Counted from the stretch's first letter, positions 40,616 through 55,750 are shown. The stretch is 64,000 nt of DNA from Sipunculus nudus (GCA_026874595.1 CM049315.1:12092664-12156663), one strand, 5' to 3'. The notes: a model not told the origin generated them from the letters alone. Made by a program: numbers and translations.

Positions 40616-41136
40616 AGAGTTATTACCAGGTGAACCACAGTAATTATACAGAAGGGCAATCATCATACCTTCAGTCGTTCATTTCACTGGGAGGTGACTT
40701 TAATTAGAAACCCATTACTAAGATACAAAGCTATGTCTGTAACTTCCTCAGGTCCAGCTAGAAGCATAGCAGCTGTATATGTAACCCAGTCCAAACACCT
40801 TCATTTATACAGCTGGGATTTAGATCTAAGTGTGTTTCCTGGAGCCAGAACTTGAGGTTAGGTAAACCCAGACAACCAAGACTTAACAGCTGGCTAAAGT
40901 TGACTGAGTATAAAACTAGAAATGTCAGTTCTAATGAAGTATTATATCGGCATAGTACCCACAATAAGTGTTATAAATTCAAAAGACTGCTGACTTCATA
41001 GAGCAGAGAGTCTCAAAGTCTGTGCCTTAAGAGAGTGAAAGGAGATGGTTTGAACCTGAACAACAAGTGTGATTACATGATGAATGTCTAGGAATCTACT
41101 GAACTGGAACAAGACTAGACAGGTCATGTAATATGA
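40616..41136. other. unique sequence
   Basis: Nothing recognised. Confidence 0.4.
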
Positions 41137-41512
41137 ATGGTTAGTAAGTGTAACGGGATGACATCAGTTCATGAAATGATAGATGTCAGTAAGTTTAATG
41201 GTATGACACCAGTCAGTGTAATGAAAGATGTCAGTAAGTGTAATGGCATGACACCAGTCAGTGTAATGATAGATTTCAGTATGTGTAATGGTATGACATC
41301 AGTCAATGTAATGATAGATTTCAGTAAGTTTAATGGTATGACACCAGTCAGTGTAATGATAGATGTCAGTAAGTGTAATGGTATGACACCAGTCAGTGTA
41401 ATGATAGATGTCAGTAAGTGTAATGGTATGACACCAGTCAGTGTAATGATGGATGTCAGTAAGTGTAATGGTATGACACCAGTCAGTGTAATGATAGATG
41501 TCAGTAAGTGTA
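41137..41512. repeat. 45-bp minisatellite, about eight copies
   Basis: The unit reads roughly GTCAGTAAGTGTAATGGTAT, then GACACCAGTCAGTGTAATGATAGAT split across the period. ACACCAGTC recurs at 41341 and 41386. Because 45 is a multiple of three the plus strand stays open, but the peptide is only the repeat and there is no other coding sign. Confidence 0.85.
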
Positions 41513-41519
41513 TGTATAT

Positions 41520-41719
41520 ATATACTCAGAAAAAAATAAGCTGGGCAAAAATGAGAATTCCCATTATTTTAGGGAAAAACCAAAATTCTCAATTGTCCAG
41601 GGAAAAAATGAGAATCAAGTGATAGTATGAATTGATTCCCATTCTTCCCAGGAAAAATGATAATTCTCATTTTTCCTTGGAAGATTCTGGATCTTCCCAG
41701 GTTCACATTCTTCCCTTGA
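41520..41719. mobile_element. palindrome-built MITE, family 2, partial copy
   Basis: Repeats the AATGAGAATT / AATTCTCATTTTTCC theme and finishes GGAAGATTCTGGATCTTCCC...CTTCCCTTGAC against an (AT)n tract, as the copy at 24788-25284 does. The left terminus is missing or degraded; it starts beside the 45-bp minisatellite. Confidence 0.65.
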
Positions 41720-41735
41720 CATATATATATATATA

Positions 41736-44260
41736 TATGTATATACACATACACACACATATATGAAGAGTTCACAATCCCATAACACAACAGCATTTGG
41801 CTTGGCCATAAAACTCTAAGTAAAATATATCAACAGCATCTTCATTATGTTCATGATACAGTAAAGCAGGTAAAAAATCCTAGGCTGTTCATTCTAGATA
41901 AGGAAGCATCACCCCGAGTGAGGTAGTATCTATAACAACAGATGAGGCTATGATTATGGACTCCCCACATACAGAAACGTCTGCTGTGTATAAGGTGTAT
42001 GAACAATACACCGGGTGTGTGGCAGACACCATTCACCAGAGAGCTTTAAGCCAGTCAGGGATTCTGGGAGCTTTCTCAGTGACAGGGTATTTGGTAGCGG
42101 CTAATAATAGAGTCACAGGGGGAGCTGGAGGTGGCGACAGGAAGCTGATAATGATTAAGGATTACTGCTGCTGATAACAAGGATTTAGAGTAGTAATGAT
42201 GACCATGGGGTCACGTGGGATCTTTTTACTGAACCAAAAGGATTTTTATCCTATACCGTGTACAAAAGGGGCTCATTCTATTTCTGTGCAGGGCCTAGTC
42301 CACAATTAGTGTTATCTTTCTATCTAATCAAAAGTCAATCATAATTAATTTATATGAATGTTAAACTTCTGTCCAAGTAATGATTTCTCTTATATCTAAT
42401 AAGGAGGTTAAGGCTTCTCCTGTGTCAGTTTGATGACAGAATACAGTTATAATTAAGTTATAAAGGATTTCAATGTTAGCTAAAATTTAGCACTAAAGTC
42501 ACAGAAGTAGTACTACCCATGTGTGGTGGATTAGAGCAAGCTCAAGTGTGATGTCTTTGGATTTTTTAATGGAACCCAATAGCACACACCCTGTCCTCTA
42601 CTGGCAGGATAAAGAATGAAGACTGAACTTGGGTGTGGACAAAATCCCTGGTTTCACACAAATGTAGAACCTCATATATATTCTTCTGATTTTCCTGCCA
42701 TTGTTATATTAAACCAGTGAATATTATTCTTTTTTTATCAATGATCAAAGTACTATATTGTAATAAAAATACTAGTATAAAGTGCTTGTGCTGTCACTTA
42801 GTTTAGTTTGTTTGACCTAAAGAAGTTTATACTTTATACAGACCACACAAATTAACAAATCTCCAGAAAATGTACAGTAAGCATTAATACTTCTGACTTG
42901 GCTTCATTGGGTGCAGGACTGACTAAAGAAAAGTTCTGTAAGCCGTTAAACATCACATAGTATTTACATCTGCAGTACATCACAGCTTTGGCTTAAAGCT
43001 AAGAATGCCATGGTACATAGATAATGTACGTGCTCTCTTCATAATACAAAACACATTCTGTACACATAAACACTGCTGGTATACCTATTTCAGGTATGAT
43101 GTTAAGTGAACTGGTCAGGTGGAAAAGTAAAGGCTCCGGTAATGGTCAATTATACCTGACAAGTGTACTCAATGACATGACCCAGCCAGTTCTTTATCCA
43201 GTTTATTATATATTCTACAAACATCCACAGTGCCCTATCAGAACCTGACCTAAATCTCTGCATCATTTGAGAGTGTAATGATGACATTCAATGACAGACT
43301 ATAGATATGAGTCCTCCCCTATGTTATATACCTGGAATAGCACCCCCTCATGCTCTCAAGGTTATTGGGTATGTCCTGCCATGCATGACACCAGTACTGT
43401 ATCCAGTGCAAAACCTTTAGTCAAAATACACATTTCTATAATCATAGTAACACAAGGTCACAGGTTGGAATGAGGCATTTATTAATGTATGTAGCCCTTA
43501 CCAATATCTGTAAGCCTCTCACCCATTCAATGAACCATTTACATAAGGTGTTAATCTTTCCTCCTATGAAAGTTAGGTACCCTCTAAGATACCCTGAGTT
43601 CTCCAGCCAGCAACCAGGTCAATGTTTTACACTCTCAATGTAACCATTTAAGATTGGTGTTATTAATGTGAATTAGTTTACATTTATCATATATTGTGGA
43701 AATTACCGTTTGTATCAAAGGATATACATGTAATATATACTATTTACATATGCTGAAATGTATTAAAAAAAGTGTCCTCCATGTGATGCAGATAATATAG
43801 TACTATATTGCTATATTACCAAATTAAATATACTTGTATATGGAATATCTAATACTTAACCATTCCCAATATAATTATTAAATTCTAATTAATTAATCAT
43901 TGCCGTAGTAACTGTGTTTCCTGTATATATGGAATATTAGAATGCACTAATACTTAAATGTACATATGGCATCAGGCACCCCTAACAGTATTCCTGCAGT
44001 AGACAAAGAGCATTCCCCTGACATAAACAGCTCAGGACACAAATACCATCCCATATAGTCAGATCAATTATTTAATAACAACAAACAGATGGAGGACCAG
44101 CTGTACAAATAATGCTTAACTTGCTTTTTTTAATGCCATATGACTGACATCTCAAGCTACACTCAGCAGTCCAGCAGTATTGATGCTGGGTGTCTGGCTT
44201 TGGTGGAACACAGGTATCTGTAAATCATACAATACAGCAGAGGGGAGAGTGCTTCACAGT
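41736..44260. other. unique sequence
   Basis: No exon supported. A mixed-composition patch near 41990-42175 is the only change in texture. Confidence 0.4.
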
Positions 44261-44264
44261 CCAG

Positions 44265-44312
44265 GAGCAGATCCAAGGAGGGGGTCTTAACCCCCCCCCC
44301 CCCCTTGTCAGG
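44265..44312. repeat. possible transposon-end remnant with poly-C tract
   Basis: AGGAGCAGATCCAAGGAGGG followed by a 14-base C run resembles a degenerate form of the GGGCGGATCCAGG motif near 23209. Confidence 0.3.
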
Positions 44313-46239
44313 GAGTAATTACCTTTTTTGCAGTGCTTTCCCATTTTTCGGCTGCTGATATTCTGAAGCCTTCAAGGAGTTGTGGACCTTTTGGTATTTG
44401 TCCCAGTATATGGTACAGCCCAAAAATCCAGACTGCCTTAATATTCTACCATACGCATTCATGACTGTAGGAATATTTCCTTTACAGTACCAAATTTCAC
44501 CACAAGATGTCAGGAACACTAGTTATTCATTAAAATCAATTTAAAAAACGACTTACAAAATGGTAGAATGATCTTGGGTCCACATGAGAATAGATAACTA
44601 TGTATATATGACACCAATAATGTTTGTAGACATTTTGCACACAGAGGGTAAATGAAATAACAAACAGTAAGTCAGTTGGGTGAATACACAATCATTACAC
44701 AACTTTACAGGTATTGGAAGCAAAGGCATATTTGTAGTTTACTGGAATTATTACCCCATCATCAAGTTGCATTTGAACATCAGTTTAGTTTCATTCCTAA
44801 TCGGATAAATAGCACAGCAAGTTCACCCACTGGATACACTGGTATATACTGTTTCTGACAGATGGCACTGTAATGGCCCGTTCTCAAATTTCTGTCAATT
44901 TTCTCTAGATTTATGAGCAAACATAAAAATTACTACCCTTAGGGCATATTTGGCATCATCTCTGTTATTTCAAGACCAGTGAGGGACATTTCTTAGGCAT
45001 AGCCATGGAACAGTTCCTTGACAATGGTTGAGTGCCATCACCATGAATTATAATACAAATAGTACCAACCTTTTGGGTACATAGTGTTAATTTTCAAAAA
45101 TGTAGGATTTTTTTTTCCCCAGAAAATAATATGCATAAAACAATTCCCACTCTGGATATATGGATGTACTGGAATCCCTGATGGTTAAGCCCACAGGAAT
45201 TACATAAAACTATATTATTACTACCAAGAAATGGAATATGATAAACACAAGCAGAATTTCTTTGGATGTTTATAACCAAAACTAATATCAAAGTTATCCG
45301 TCACTGCTGGTGCCTGACCTTGGGGCCAGATTTGGAGCAGGTTACCAACTAATAAGCCTAGAATAAACAGTAAGCCGTGAAACACAAGACTGTATAGGCC
45401 TGGTTCACATAGAAATGAACTGTAGCCACTCGGTCTGATGTCATGCCGGCTTCCATACATCTTATGAAGTGCCAATAATCCCGGCAGTACTGCCTGCCTG
45501 GCGGTTTTGTGGCTGCTTTAACAGAGTGCTTGACTGGCTCATCACTTATCAGGATGGGTCAGGTATTTTATTATGAGATGCAAGGCTTACTGTAGCTTGT
45601 GCCGCAAAGAACATCTTGGGAACTTGACTATAATTTGCTGCAAAACTTAATTAAAGCAAACTGCAGTTTAGCTATTTGTTTGAATGATTGTATTGATACA
45701 GTGGAGTACAATGAGAGTACAGTGATAAGGTAGAGCTTTATGATATAACCAGGGTGTATCGTGCTGAGGGGCTGGAGATCACAGCCTGGTCATTGAGTCA
45801 AATTCATGAAAATAATCAGCTTTTATTCACTCACTTTATATACCTTTACTGTACAGATAATAATACATGTACAGTGTCTCAAAGGGACTGGTAGAAAGTC
45901 TGAGGGCTTAGATTTGCCAATTTCCATCGATACAGAAGAATTATTACTGGCAATAAGGTAGTAGTGTAAATATAGCACATAATGACAGTTACTCACACAC
46001 AGTAATGGTTTAAGTATTTTCCAGAGGATTGGATTACAACTGTATATGATACAGTGATGTGGGTGACTGTGATTCAGATGAGGAGATAACTGTTGGTAGC
46101 AAGATAAAGTCTTGTTGTAAGTTTGGAAGAATTTTATGAAGTCCAGATATTAATTATTCTCTAATACCTTTCATGTTTATGAAGGACTTTTCCACTGCCT
46201 GTTATTGACACAGTCTACGGTATGTGGATGGTGGTATGG
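44313..46239. other. unique sequence
   Basis: Nothing recognised; open stretches near 44319-44519 and 45221-45475 (minus) have no splice support. Confidence 0.4.
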
Positions 46240-46385
46240 TTATATGATAAGAAAACGTCATGTTAATATCAAGCCCTCTGGATTTCAGGTTTTACAGGGT
46301 AGTCTTTAGGGTGGTTTTCTGGATTGAACTGAGAATCTCCAACTCCTAAGTCCAAGCCTTGACCACCATCAGGTCATGGGGGTCT
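46240..46385 (-). mobile_element. tRNA-derived SINE copy
   Basis: The minus strand reads TGGTCAAGGCTTGG (box A-like, 46352-46365) and then AGTTCAATCC (box B-like, 46321-46330). A body with CTGAAATCCAGAGGGCTTGA follows, and is shared with the degenerate copy near 10150. Confidence 0.5.
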
Positions 46386-47090
46386 TACATCCCCTCTGAA
46401 GCTGTTGCATTTCCACATACCTGGGTGCAAAATACATTTGAGAATCCAAGACCTTCTGTGAATTTAAATGAAATATTTTGACATGAGACCATATATATAT
46501 AAATAATTTTGAACATAAGGAGTTCTTGATCATCTCTGGGTCTTCATCACAAAAAGAGATACGAACATCAGTATTGTGGACTCATCTTCAACAATATTTG
46601 TGAGACCAATATCTGATCCAAATCTATCATATATGACTTCATATGTTTCATCAATCACTTTATATGATGCAATTATTACAGTCAGCACTTGAAAAATGGA
46701 CACATTTTCTCATATATGATGTAATTACTCTATCACTCCATTGGTTTATTAAGTCATTCCTAGATTTCACAAGAACTTGTACTGACATTTCAATGGGTTT
46801 ATGCTTTAGGCTTTGCACTTTAAATAAAAAATTTTCTTAGCTAGAACCATCCAGTTAGCTTTAGAAATTTTCATCAACAAACAGCTATTATTTATTGAGA
46901 AATAAACATTCCATGCGAAAGAGTTCAGAACTTTAAAATGCTTTGTCAAATGTGTTAAGTGTCTGTTCATTATTTGTTATATCATGTATACAAAGAGTTG
47001 CAGCATAAACTGGGTAGGGATCTGTTTAATTTCCTCAATCTTCAATTTCTGTCCATCACTTCTTCAGGTGTTTTACACAGGTATCTAAAT
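46386..47090. other. unique AT-rich sequence
   Basis: Nothing recognised. Confidence 0.4.
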
Positions 47091-50000
47091 TTTTTGCCTT
47101 GCTGGATACACATACTCTGTGTTTGGCCTTGCAAGCTGGATACACATACTCTGTGTTTGGCCTTGTTGGATACATATACTCTGTGAGTGTCTGGCCTTGC
47201 TGGAAACATATACTCTGTGAGTGTTTGGCCTTGCTGGATACACATACTCTGTGAGTTTTTGGCCTTGCTGTATAAACATACTCTGTGTTTGGCCTTGCTG
47301 GATACACATACTCTGTGTTTGGCCTTGCTGGATACACATACTCTGTGTTTGGCCTTGTTGGATACATATACTCTGTGAGTGTTTGGCCTTGCTGGATACA
47401 CATACTCTGTGAGTGTTTGGCCTTGCTGGATACACATACTCTGTGAGTTTTTGGCTTTGCTGTATAAACATACTCTGTGGTTGGCCTTGCTGGATACAAA
47501 TACTCTGTTTGGCCTTGCTGGATACACATACTCTGTGTTTGGCCTTGTTGGATACATATACTCTGTGAGTGTTTGGCCTTGCTGGATACACATACTCTGT
47601 GAGTGTTTGGCCTTGCTGGATAAACATACTCTGTGTTTGGCCTTGCTGGATACACATACTCTGTGAGTGTTTGGCCTTGCTGGATACACATACTCTGTTA
47701 GTTTTTGGCCTTGCTGTATAAACATACTGTGTTTGGCCTTGCTGGATACACATACTCTGTGAGTGTTTGGCCTTGCTGGATACACATACTCTGTGTTTGG
47801 CCTTGCTGGATACACATACTCTGTGTTTGGCCTTGCTGGATACATATACTCTGTGAGTGTTTGGCCTTGCTGGATACACATACTCTGTGAGTGTTTGGCC
47901 TTGCTGGATACACATACTCTGTGAGTGTTTGGCCTTGCTGGATAAACATACTCTGTGTTTGGCCTTGCTGGATTCACATACTCTGTGAGTGTTTGGCCCT
48001 GCTGGATAAACCTACTCTGTGTTTGGCCTTGCTGGATACACATACTATGTGAGTGTTTGGCCTTGCTGGATACACATACTCTGTGAGTGTTTGGCCTTGC
48101 TGGATACACATACTCTGTGTTTGGCCTTGCTGGATACATATACTTTGTGAGTGTTTGGCCTTGCTGGATACACATACTCTGTGAGTGTTTGGCCTTGCTG
48201 GATAAACATACTCTGTGTTTGGCCTTGCTGGATACACATACTCTGTGTTTGGCCTTGCTGGATACATATACTCTGTGAGTGTTTGGCCTTGCTGGATACA
48301 CATACTCTGTGAGTGTTTGGCCTTGCTGGATACACATACTCTGTGAGTGTTTGGCCTTGCTGGATACATATACTCTGTGAATTTTTGGCTTTGCTGTATA
48401 AACATACTCTGTGGTTGGCCTTGCTGGATACAAATACTCTGTTTGGCCTTGCTGGATACACATACTCTGTGTTTGGCCTTGTTGGATACATATACTCTGT
48501 GAGTGTTTGGCCTTGCTGGATACACATACTCTGTGAGTGTTTGGCCTTGCTGGATAAACATACTCTGTGTTTGGCCTTGCTGGATACACATACTCTGTGA
48601 GTGTTTGGCCTTGCTGGATACACATACTCTGTTAGTTTTTGGCCTTGCTGTATAAACATACTGTGTTTGGCCTTGCTGGATACACATACTCTGTGAGTGT
48701 TTGGCCTTGCTGGATACACATACTCTGTGTTTGGCCTTGCTGGATACACATACTCTGTGTTTGGCCTTGCTGGATACATATACTCTGTGAGTGTTTGGCC
48801 TTGCTGGATACACATACTCTGTGAGTGTTTGGCCTTGCTGGATACACATACTCTGTGAGTGTTTGGCCTTGCTGGATAAACATACTCTGTGTTTGGCCTT
48901 GCTGGATACACATACTCTGTGTTTGGCCTTGCTGGATACACATACTCTGTGTTTGGCCTTGCTGGATAAACATACTCTGTGTTTGGCCTTGCTGGATACA
49001 TATACTCTGTGAATGTTTGGCCTTGCTGGATACACATACTCTGTGTTTGGCCTTGCTGGATACATATACTCTGTGAATGTTTGGCCTTGCTGGATACACA
49101 TACTCTGTGAATGTTTGGCCTTGCTGGATACATATTCTCTGTGTTTGGCCTTGCTGGATACATATACTCAGTGTTTGGCCTTGCTGGATACACATACTCT
49201 GTGTTTGGCCTTGCTGGATACATATACTCTCTGAGTGTTTGGCCTTGCTGGATACATATACTCTGTGAGTGTTTGGCCTTGCTGGATACATATACTCTGT
49301 GTTTGGCCTTGCTGAATACACATACTCTGTGTTTGGCCTTGCTGGATACACATACTCTGTGAGTGTTTGGCCTTGCTGGATACATATACTCTGTGTTTGG
49401 CCTTGCTGGATACATATACTCTGTGAGTGTTTGGCCTTGCTGGATACACATACTCTGTGTTTGGCCTTGCTGGATACATATACTCTGTGAATGTTTGGCC
49501 TTGCTGGATACATATACTCTGTGAGTGTTTGGCCTTGCTGGATACACATTTTCTGTGTTTGACCTTGCTTGATACATATACTCTGTGAATGTTTGGCCTT
49601 GCTGGATACACATACTCTGTGAATGTTTGGCCTTGCTGGATACATATTCTCTGTGTTTGGCCTTGCTGGATACATATACTCAGTGTTTGGCCTTGCTGGA
49701 TACACATACTCTGTGTTTGGCCTTGCTGGATACATATACTCTCTGAGTGTTTGGCCTTGCTGGATACATATACTCTGTGAGTGTTTGGCCTTGCTGGATA
49801 CATATACTCTGTGTTTGGCCTTGCTGAATACACATACTCTGTGTTTGGCCTTGCTGGATACACATACTCTGTGTTTGGCCTTGCTTGATACATATACTCT
49901 GTGAATGTTTGGCCTTGTTGGATACATATACTCTGTGAGTGTTAGGCCTTGCTGGATACATATACTCTGTGTTTGGCCTTGCTGGATACACATACTTTGT

Positions 50001-50139
50001 GTTTGGCCTTGCTGGATACAAATATTCTGTAAGTGTTTGGCCTTGTTGGATACACATACTCTGTGAGTGTTGGGCCTTGCTGGATACATATACTCTGTGA
50101 GTGTTTGGCCTTGCTGGATACACATACTCTGCGAGTTTT
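47091..50139. repeat. 30/34-bp minisatellite array, about 95 units
   Basis: Two unit lengths alternate irregularly: a 30-bp form (GTTTGGCCTTGCTGGATACA plus CATACTCTGT) and a 34-bp form with an extra GAGT. Higher-order copies are present. Marker variants at 47451 and 47697 recur exactly 934 bp later (48385, 48631), and a CATATTCTCT variant at 49131 recurs 512 bp later (49643). The minus strand unit has no stop in any frame, so long open frames run through, but they change frame at each 34-bp unit and encode only the repeat. It is best called a non-coding satellite. Confidence 0.9.
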
Positions 50140-53055
50140 TCAGTGGATGAAAGTGGAAGGTTACTGCAAGCTTCTAAACAACTTCTGATTGTTTATTGAG
50201 TTTAAATGAAGAGTAAAACCAAATAAGATATAGACCTGTTAAATATAAATAGACATCAAAGTTTCAATAGCTCATGGGGCCATGGCTAAGATTTTTGTAG
50301 CTCACTGAAATAGCAAACCATGACATCTTTCAAACAAACGCTGTGCCAGCACTGAGAATAAACATGACTCACAGAGCGGGAGCTACCAGAGACCACACTA
50401 AAGAAAAATAACCACTTCCCGTGGTGCTGTGATCAAAGACTGACAGAGAGGACTGGGCCTGGCTATTTTTCACCAGATCACACCATGATCCCCGTGGCTA
50501 GCAGGTTACGGCAGATCACTTTGACAGGCAGCTCATAACCAACCAGGCCTCCAAAATCATGCAATATGTTATGGAACTGCTCTTATATAAAAATGTCCTC
50601 TCTCACACTATATGGTGTATCATTTCATTATTCTGCTCAGGGTGTAGATCTATTGCTAAACTGTTACCAACAGCTGAAGTATCCATCAATACCATAAAAT
50701 AATACAACTTTATAAATACTTTTGTATTTAGAAGTATGTAAGCAATCACAGAGTTCCATCATTTAATAGATTTTTGAACCTCATCTGTGATAGGGGTAAT
50801 GGTTTCCCTGAAATCACATGATCATCAGTAGTCATGTGATTAGATGAATTCTGATACTTGGTCTGCTGGACTTGTTGTGTCTATATACAAACACAATGGA
50901 TTTTGAATATTCATGTTTACTTGGTGCTGGAACTTTTAATTACCTTTTGGAGATGAAAACCAAAATAGCTTTAAATAAGCTTAAACGTTTTTAATTAAAT
51001 GAATTTCATGCTCTGTGGTTCCCTAGAAACTGATTATTCATGCAAATAGGGTGAAAGATACTGTGTTCTTAATATTTTTATTCATGGGTAGAATATTCAT
51101 GTTATCTGGATGCTGATTATTAATGTACAGGAAGCTTCTAAAAATAACCAGATTTACACAAACAGAGATAATTAAAACAAAGCAAAAAACCAGCACTGTA
51201 CAAACAGAGATCAAACTAATTAATCAAAGTAACCAGACATCTAGCAAAATCAAAACAGAGATTAAACTATGTAACCTTTGGTCCAACTTTAAATAAATAT
51301 GATTGATGTCATAATCCCTTTAGTATAAATGCTTGTGAGGATAGTAATTTATTAAACTAACCAAATTCAAAGGGCAGCAACTGTTACTCAAATAACCTAT
51401 AACAGGAGTGGAAAATATCCTTTGAAAACAAACACATCAGTTTATTGCTTTTAAAACATGCATGTGTTTTGACTGATAAAAGCTTAGAAAATCAAGCAGA
51501 CTGGTTTATATAACAAATTGAGCGGTGTGATGGATTGTCTTCTCTGCCCCTGCCTTTCATGGTTTCATTACATTATATTGATGGATGACTTCCAATGCTC
51601 TTTTTGCCTGCGTTTTTACAGTTAAATAAGGCTCCCATGCTTTTAAATCTTTATGTATTTAGACAAATCTTGAGAGTAGCAAATTGGATTACTCGCTCTG
51701 TCAATTGGATGAATAGTGTTCAATCTTTGCACATTTTGCCTGAGTATTTTCTCTCATAATTTCATTAAAGACATTCCCTAAAGAGTCCTGTAACAGCACT
51801 GAACATTCCCTGTTGGGATCACCTGACAGGCTGACAAAGTTAATTCAAAGGGATTCTCCGATTCAAGTCAAGTAACCTGTCACAAGTTTATTTTCTTTTC
51901 ACAAGCAGACATGAGAATAATACAATCCCTCTAGGATCTCTGTCATTAAAAGAAAGTCAAATTTGACAATAAATGCACAATTTTTAATTGATCAGATTCA
52001 GAGGTATGATTTAAGTGTCATCTAAATTAATGCAAATTAATCATAAGATCTGAGTGTCATTTAAATTAATTAATGATATTAATCATAAGATTTGAGTGTC
52101 ATCTGATTAAATTAATGAATAATAATCATACAAATATTCTGATTTTTGCGTGATCAAAGTATACCATGAAACTGCATGAATTTAACTACTGCAGGTATTT
52201 TGTACAACTGTAATCTTGAACCTAATTATATGCATGAGTACTGAATGTTAATTGTAAACAATCTACAGTTCTGCTGGATGGTGTTTGCCCAAAATGTCAG
52301 CAGATGAACTGAGAGCAGAACTTTTAGTTAACTTTTACTTGTTAACTGAACCTACTAGACTGACATCTTTATTAAAATTCAAAATAAAACTTTCCTTGTA
52401 AGTCCAGGATTAACTTTCTATAAAAGTTTCATCAAGATCCATCAGTTGTTGCTAAGTGGAAACAAAACCTTGTAACCTGTCAGCAATAATTGATTAAAGT
52501 CCTCACATTTAGTAAATGCAGCCGTTAATATTTCACCATGATCAGTCTTGATTAGGGAACATTTTTATACACACTTTGTATGGATTTTTATTAATTACTG
52601 CAGGCACTATATTGTATGTTGTTTTTGATTAATCAATCTAGACTGCTGGCATTCCAAGAGCATCTCCAGATTTAATTAAATATTTCACCTCCTTTATTAA
52701 TTTAAAAGATTAGAATAATGCTTTTCTGACAGCTGAGCCAGTACTCCTTCAAAGCAAACTTTAAACAAACAAGTACAACAAACTGCATAAAAGTTTGGAA
52801 CTTGTGATATGTAAACTACAGAAGTTTGTGAGTATAGGTTTATTATTTGCAGCGAAACTTCTCTGAAAGGAACCAGTTAAATATTGCTGGCTCTAATAAA
52901 ATAGAGACTTGAAGGTCCAAAACCTACCTATTATGCATAAATATTAAAGTCCCCCCCCCCCCCCCCATGTTTTTAATTGGTAGGTTTCTCTTATTTTTTG
53001 CTACTTTGTAGTCCACATAACAAGAGAAAGCAGATTCCAAGTTTACACTAGAGTC

Positions 53056-53060
<5 letters not shown>
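50140..53060. other. unique sequence with a poly-C tract
   Basis: AT-rich, no exon supported. A run of about 15 C lies near 52951. Confidence 0.4.
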
Positions 53061-53137
<77 letters not shown>

Positions 53138-53144
53138 CATACAT
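53055..53144. repeat. GT then AT dinucleotide microsatellite
   Basis: (GT)n followed by about 32 AT repeats and a short CATA run. Confidence 0.9.
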
Positions 53145-53739
53145 ATGAATTACCATGTTAAACAACATGTTATGCTGCAAATCCACCTACATCAAGTATA
53201 TGAGCACTACATATCAATTACACCTTGCAACCCTAGCTGTGAGTGAAAGAAACATCTTTTTTGACAATCAGCCATCACAAAAACTCATTCTACAAATGAG
53301 CATTTATCTGAGTGTAATTCTACCTATGGTTACAGTTTACATTTAACAAGGACTCCCTAAAGACATTGTAGCATTCTGGGTGATAATCACATCATGACAA
53401 TAACATGGTAAAGCCATCAATTATAGAGCCACACAATCCTTTATCCCATTATACACAGTGTAACTGAATCATTAATGATACCGCTGTAACATTGTTTTTA
53501 AAGGTTGCTTCAGGTACTTTTCTCACAACATAAAAGCACACCTGATGCAGGCCCTTCCCTTGGGTATTATTCATAAGGACATCTAAACTGCAGTCTTCAC
53601 GTCTGTATCTGTCATCAGCAGGTGACGGTCATGTGATGGTCATTTGCCTGACAGGAATTGCCACCAGCCAGGAATGAATCAGTTTCTCTATCTCATCAGG
53701 AAATAAATATGAATTCCTGGAACCGTTAATCATATAGCT
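53145..53739. other. unique sequence
   Basis: Nothing recognised. Confidence 0.4.
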
Positions 53740-53926
53740 TCAGGATCTTATTTGGTTTGCAGCGCACCTGACCCATTACAAATATAGGCACAAAAGCATA
53801 TGAGAATCCACCCAGCCATTGCTGAGAAAGCTGTTAATTCAGACAGACATAGAACGGACAGACAGCATATGACAGATGGATGCTGCACTGTGGCTGTAGC
53901 ACTCAGTTAAGCTAAAATGGGTTTCA
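53740..53926. mobile_element. 3'-type end of a hairpin/GCTAAAA element
   Basis: ACAGACAGACATAGAACGGACAG-like text is followed by CACTCAGTTAAGCTAAAA, a degenerate version of the ends at 4826, 30849 and 33174. Only the end is recognisable. Confidence 0.4.
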
Positions 53927-55679
53927 ATACATATACAAGAATAAAAGGAAACGTATTAGCTCCTAGCACCATCTTATATTCAGAGACATATCCACCGGTA
54001 TAGGAATATCTAATCAGACCTCATTCAAACAAAAGACACTATCAATTAAGTCATCTTTAAGCCTTATGGCTGATATACAATTGATCAGAGGTCATATATC
54101 CCCTTTGGAAAGCGTATACTTTATCCAAGAACTGAGACGCTTTGCTAAAATACAAAGTCACCTCATGTTTGTTGAAGTTACTTTTTATCCAGGATCTCCT
54201 GCCAAGGAAGATTAATTTTGGGATTCACTGGAATATTAGATAAAGAAGAACATGGGAATGTATGAATAACATCCTGCTAAGTACGGTGATAGATATTTTC
54301 AGTGGATCATGACATATTTTTTCACCAAAATGTATCACCAAAACAATAACAATAAACTGAATCAATGATGCCAAACACCAAAAATAATAGAGCAAACTTA
54401 ATCAATGATATCTGATAAATTACGGTTGTCTTCATTTTCAACCCATGATTAGAGTTTACTGAGAGTAGATTTCTATGCATCCCTTGTAACCATGGAAACA
54501 GGGAATGCATGTCAATCAGTATTGCAGGGATACATCCAGAACTTGTGTGAAGTACACGGAGGATGGTGGATCAGATAATATTGAACTACAACCTTTATTG
54601 CCCTGGGAAATCATGCATACCACATGGGTAAAACATGATTCTTGGTTCTGTATGCGTGGAATAAAAACCCAGATCAGAAGAAATCAGTTCCCAGGCTGGA
54701 TCAGCATGAACCCGCTCCAAGCATTAAGATTCATTAATCACTTGATCATCCTTACTGAGTTTACACTTGGAAAAAATGCCCCCATCCCCCTGGAACAGTG
54801 AGACACAATCAATCCAGGCCAGGATTGTTTCAAGGATCTCTTCACCTGCCTGCACTCGGGGATTTGACGATTTTTCTCTTTGATTATTCATGAGGAATTG
54901 AGCAAGCGTTTGTCGCAATGATCCCTTACCCACCTCCTGGTGACACAGACAAAAACACATTCAGCATAAAACGGAAAAAGTGCCACTTGAAGATGAACCC
55001 CAAACATGGGTGCTATATATTTTGTACGTGTCCTGAGGCAGTGTGATGATTTAATACATCTAATAAAGAGAGTCCTATAATTTACAAGAGCATAAAGCAT
55101 GCTAGACAGACTAATATACTATGGGAAAAGTTGCAATTTAACTTGTATGATAAAGAAGTATCAATGTAGTTAGAGACTTATTCAGTGGATGTTGCCAAAA
55201 TAATGAGTAAAATTAATCATTAACCATTATGACATAACTATCTAATCCACAAACCACCTCCACTAATCAACTTACAAAAGCAAACAACTGAGACTCACTG
55301 GTTAATCTGATTACATAGACATGAAAAGTTATGCTATGGAAGATCTATGTTGAATTTCTAAGGCCTTGGTGATACTCTGGATACCATAATTCAATACTGG
55401 ATATTGATACTCTCTCAGGCTTATTACACTTTTAGCTATAAGAACTGAACATTATGTAGTACTTGGTACTGTCATTCTGTGGCTGCTATAATGTACCATG
55501 TCTTGATTAAAGAATTCACACTAAAATAATAACATGACATCTGATAAAATTTGAAAATATAAAGTGTTGAACTACAGTTTAGATGACTCTCCTCACTAGA
55601 GTCATCAGACTGTATTTTCCATATTAATCATTTTCTGCTGCAGGTTGTGGTCTTATTTTTAAATAACACTTTATTACTA

Positions 55680-55683
<4 letters not shown>
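53927..55683. other. unique sequence
   Basis: No supported exon. Open stretches near 54505-54800 lack splice sites. Confidence 0.4.

Positions 55684-55748
<65 letters not shown>
55684..55748. repeat. AT dinucleotide microsatellite
   Basis: About 32 uninterrupted AT repeats. Confidence 0.9.
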
Positions 55749-55750
<2 letters not shown>
